64,000 nt of DNA from Verrucomicrobiaceae bacterium (GTDB lineage Bacteria; Verrucomicrobiota; Verrucomicrobiia; Verrucomicrobiales; Verrucomicrobiaceae). The position numbers and the translations under genes are program-made. The stretch spans positions 124,001-188,000 of the forward strand of contig JACKQF010000007.1 of assembly GCA_024232965.1 (NCBI GenBank), written 5' to 3'. The stretch's first letter is position 1. Each line of letters begins with the position of its first letter. Under the pieces are notes generated by a model, which saw only the letters and a program-made list of their open reading frames with translations, made no database searches and was not told where the DNA came from. This document shows, piece after piece, positions 61,818-64,000 of the stretch.

Positions 61818-63004
61818 AGACTGCTTATCTGGATTGCATTGCGGGAGCGAGTGGCGACATGCTGCTGGGCGCTCTGATTGACGTCGGACTCGACGTGGAA
61901 TGGCTACGTGCGGAGCTCGGAAAGTTGCCCATCGAGGGATGGCAACTCAAGGTGAGCAAGGTGGATAAGAATGGCTTTGCCGCGACGAAGGTGGATGTCG
62001 TGGTCGGGGCACAACCGCACTCACGGCCATTGCCAGTGATTGAAAAAGTGGTGATGGACAGCAGTGTCTCCGAGAGCGTGAAGCGTCGCGCGATCGAGGT
62101 CATGCGACTGATCGCGGTGGAGGAGGCGGCGATTCATGGGATGCCGCTGGAGGAAGTTCACCTGCATGAGGTCAGTGGAGAGGATGCCATCATCGACATC
62201 GTCGGCACGCTGCTCGGGGTGGAGAAACTTGGCTTGGAACGCATCATTTGCAGCCCGTTGCCTCTGGGGCGTGGGTTCATCGATGGTGCCCACGGGGCGA
62301 TCCCGCTGCCAGCTCCGGCGGCGGTGGCAATCTTGAAGGGGTTGCCAGTCACGGGCTCAGAGATCGAGGCGGAATTGGTGACTCCCACGGGGGCGGCGCT
62401 GGTGAAGCATTTGGCAGTTTCCTTTGGTGGCTTACCAGCGATGACTTTGCAGTCCGTTGGTTATGGTGCGGGGACATGGAATTTGAAGATTCCGAATCTG
62501 CTGCGCCTGTTTGTGGGTGAGACTGATGCCGCCGCCGTCGATGCGGAGTTTGTGGCCCTACTGGAGTCAAACATCGACAACGAGAACCCGGAGCACTATC
62601 AGCACGTGATGGAGTTGCTTTTCAATGCGGGTGCACTGGACGTGTGGCTGGTTCCTGCGCAGATGAAGAAGAACCGCCCTGCGGTGGTGCTAAGTGTCTT
62701 GTGCAAGCCAGCAGATGTCGCCGCACTGACTGCCCTGATGTTCCGACACACGCCAACGCTTGGTGTGCGGCAGTCGGAACTGCGTCGTGCGACTTTGCAG
62801 CGGCGAGTGATGGAGGTAGAGACGACCTTTGGAAAAGTGCGGGTGAAGATCGCGGAACTAGGTGGTGGTCAAAAAAAGATTGCGCCAGAGTATGAGGACT
62901 GCGCCGCTTGTGCTCGGTCTTCTGGGGCCAGCATTGATGATGTGAGCTTTGCCGCGCGGGCGGCGGCTACCTTGCAATTGGGCTTGGTCGCTGAAGAGGG
63001 CTAA
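61814..63004 (+). CDS. larC: Nickel-insertion protein LarC
   Basis: 396 residues in one frame, starting in an ATGA overlap with larB. It opens KTAYLDCIAGASGDMLLGAL, and has EVHLHEVSGEDAIIDIVGTL, PLGRGFIDGAHGAIPLPAPA and the C-terminal QKKIAPEYEDCAACA. LarC inserts nickel into the thiocarboxylated cofactor using CTP. In Lactiplantibacillus, larC is made through a programmed frameshift; here no shift is needed. Ends 23 bp before the acyltransferase gene. Confidence 0.95.
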   Translation: MKTAYLDCIAGASGDMLLGALIDVGLDVEWLRAELGKLPIEGWQLKVSKVDKNGFAATKVDVVVGAQPHSRPLPVIEKVVMDSSVSESVKRRAIEVMRLIAVEEAAIHGMPLEEVHLHEVSGEDAIIDIVGTLLGVEKLGLERIICSPLPLGRGFIDGAHGAIPLPAPAAVAILKGLPVTGSEIEAELVTPTGAALVKHLAVSFGGLPAMTLQSVGYGAGTWNLKIPNLLRLFVGETDAAAVDAEFVALLESNIDNENPEHYQHVMELLFNAGALDVWLVPAQMKKNRPAVVLSVLCKPADVAALTALMFRHTPTLGVRQSELRRATLQRRVMEVETTFGKVRVKIAELGGGQKKIAPEYEDCAACARSSGASIDDVSFAARAAATLQLGLVAEEG

Positions 63005-63027
63005 CTGTAGGCCGGCCAAATTCCCCC

Positions 63028-64000
63028 ATGACGTCCCGCCATCGGCTTGATCCGGATTCCGAAGTCTTCGTCGATGGACTGCGCGGGGTATTGGCCATTG
63101 CGGTGTTGGTATCGCACGCGTTTGACTTGGGGATTCGTCAATCCTTTGGTCACGATGTTCCCGCGATGCCTCTGTTTTGGCGAACGCTGCACTCGACAGT
63201 GGGGCACGGTGGATTTTATGTCTGGGGGTTCTTTGTGATCTCTGGGCTATGCATTCATCAGTCGATTGCTCGTGATATGGCGCGGGGTGCTTTTCAGTGG
63301 GCACGCTACCTCTATGCACGGGTGACCAGACTTTACCCGCTGCATCTTTTGGCTCTGCTGGTGGCTGTGATCGCACTGCCGCATGGTGCGGAGATCACTG
63401 CGAATGCTAGTGTGCATCCATGGCGCCAATTGGTGGCGACGCTGTTTATGTTGCACGGTTTTACGGATGCATTTCCAGGTTTTGATCCGTCGTGGACCTT
63501 GGCAAATGAAGCGGCTTACTACGTCGTGTGGCCGCTGGCTCTGCTCTTGGGTGCGGGCAGTCTTTTGCGCGCTGCTTGTATTTCTGTTTTGATGACGGTC
63601 GTTCCTGCTCTTGGCGTCGCGGTGCTTTGGTGGGTTGGCGGCGTGTCGGGAAGCACGGTGCTGAATGGCGTTTGGGTCATCGGCGTGCTGTTTCCCACCT
63701 GGCTAGCTGGTGCTGCGCTCGCGATGAACTGGCAGCGGGTTTGCCAGTGGGTTACCTTCCGGCGTTGGGTGTTGGGGATCGCGATGTGTGTTCTGAATGT
63801 GGCGATGGTCAGCGTGTTGAAGTTCTATGACACGGCACCAACTTTTATCGATCCGCTCTCGGTGGTTTCGATTCCTGGTTGGGTGATCGTGTTGGCTGGT
63901 GGACGCCACTTGAAACTGGCGATCAATGAGAAATTGGCCCTGCGCTGCAAGCGTCTCGGATTGCTGAGTTATCCTTGCTACATTCTTCACATGCCGCTGA
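63028..64000 (+). CDS. Membrane O-acyltransferase (acyltransferase 3), partial
   Basis: Open from the ATG at 63028 to the window edge (324 codons, no stop). The first part, EVFVDGLRGVLAIAVLVSHA, is the OafA/YrhL start with the catalytic His and Arg. FFVISGLCIHQSI, RVTRLYPLHLLALL and PSWTLANEAAYYVVWPLALL follow, the same pattern as the acyltransferase at 52831, but clearly a different gene. It probably O-acetylates a surface glycan. The last helices are beyond the window. Confidence 0.9.
   Translation, partial: MTSRHRLDPDSEVFVDGLRGVLAIAVLVSHAFDLGIRQSFGHDVPAMPLFWRTLHSTVGHGGFYVWGFFVISGLCIHQSIARDMARGAFQWARYLYARVTRLYPLHLLALLVAVIALPHGAEITANASVHPWRQLVATLFMLHGFTDAFPGFDPSWTLANEAAYYVVWPLALLLGAGSLLRAACISVLMTVVPALGVAVLWWVGGVSGSTVLNGVWVIGVLFPTWLAGAALAMNWQRVCQWVTFRRWVLGIAMCVLNVAMVSVLKFYDTAPTFIDPLSVVSIPGWVIVLAGGRHLKLAINEKLALRCKRLGLLSYPCYILHMPL

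Noticed and set aside
61814..63004. Programmed frameshift in larC
   Set aside because: The gene is one continuous frame with all conserved blocks, so no frameshift is needed.
1..64000. CRISPR array, tRNA or rRNA genes
   Set aside because: I looked for spaced direct repeats, cloverleaf patterns and rRNA signatures in the intergenic spaces and saw none.

Overview
The window looks like a 64 kb piece of a free-living Gram-negative chromosome, most likely Verrucomicrobiota (Verrucomicrobiales-like). This placement is inferred from gene content and style: an exosortase/EpsI pair, an iduronate-type sulfatase, GlgE maltosyltransferase, Ig-rich secreted proteins, outer-membrane barrels and heptose genes, few clear Shine-Dalgarno sequences, and many ATGA stop/start overlaps. 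No rRNA, tRNA, CRISPR array, intact insertion sequence or phage gene was found.

Layout. 1-1679: truncated ice-binding autotransporter. 2064-4969: small hypothetical proteins (HEAT-like, zinc ribbon, VOC, membrane), with a perfect 19-bp inverted repeat between short direct repeats. 5213-7398: an AAA ATPase and a winged-helix/nucleotidyltransferase pair behind a dyad operator. 7674-9819: divergent dTDP-glucose dehydratase and GDP-fucose synthase. 9835-11554: von Willebrand A protein and truncated globin. 15569-11576 (minus strand): folP, cdaA, a 56-residue CdaR-like peptide, glmM and bioD, a c-di-AMP/peptidoglycan-precursor cluster. 15752-21664: a cobalamin riboswitch followed by two large overlapping surface-protein genes. 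21670-28026: lipocalin, sulfatase, JetD-like Toprim protein, RRM protein, lipoprotein, ComM. 28185-38365: exporter, methyltransferases, outer-membrane protein, lipase, sterol desaturase-type hydroxylase, beta-propellers, Xer recombinase. 38367-39459: an EamA exporter behind a candidate transcription attenuator. 39531-46732 (minus strand): metallo-hydrolase, rRNA methyltransferase, then pfkA-glgE-CHASE2-M23 closely packed. 47191-58588: DAHP synthase, then a heptose/polysaccharide cluster (hldA, gmhA, flippase, ligase/polymerase, acyltransferase, glycosyltransferases, methyltransferases). 58597-64000: exosortase, EpsI, larE-larB-larC and a truncated second acyltransferase, almost without gaps.

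How the parts fit. The 48-58 kb cluster probably makes, modifies, flips and links a heptose-containing surface glycan, and the exosortase pair anchors proteins in the same envelope. The lar genes build the nickel-pincer cofactor, but no larA substrate enzyme is present. The riboswitch shows that the two Ig/propeller proteins are B12-responsive, which suggests a cobamide-capture or B12-status surface system. No btuB lies in the window. This riboswitch/surface-protein unit, the miniature CdaR and the exporter attenuator are the best leads for something undescribed.
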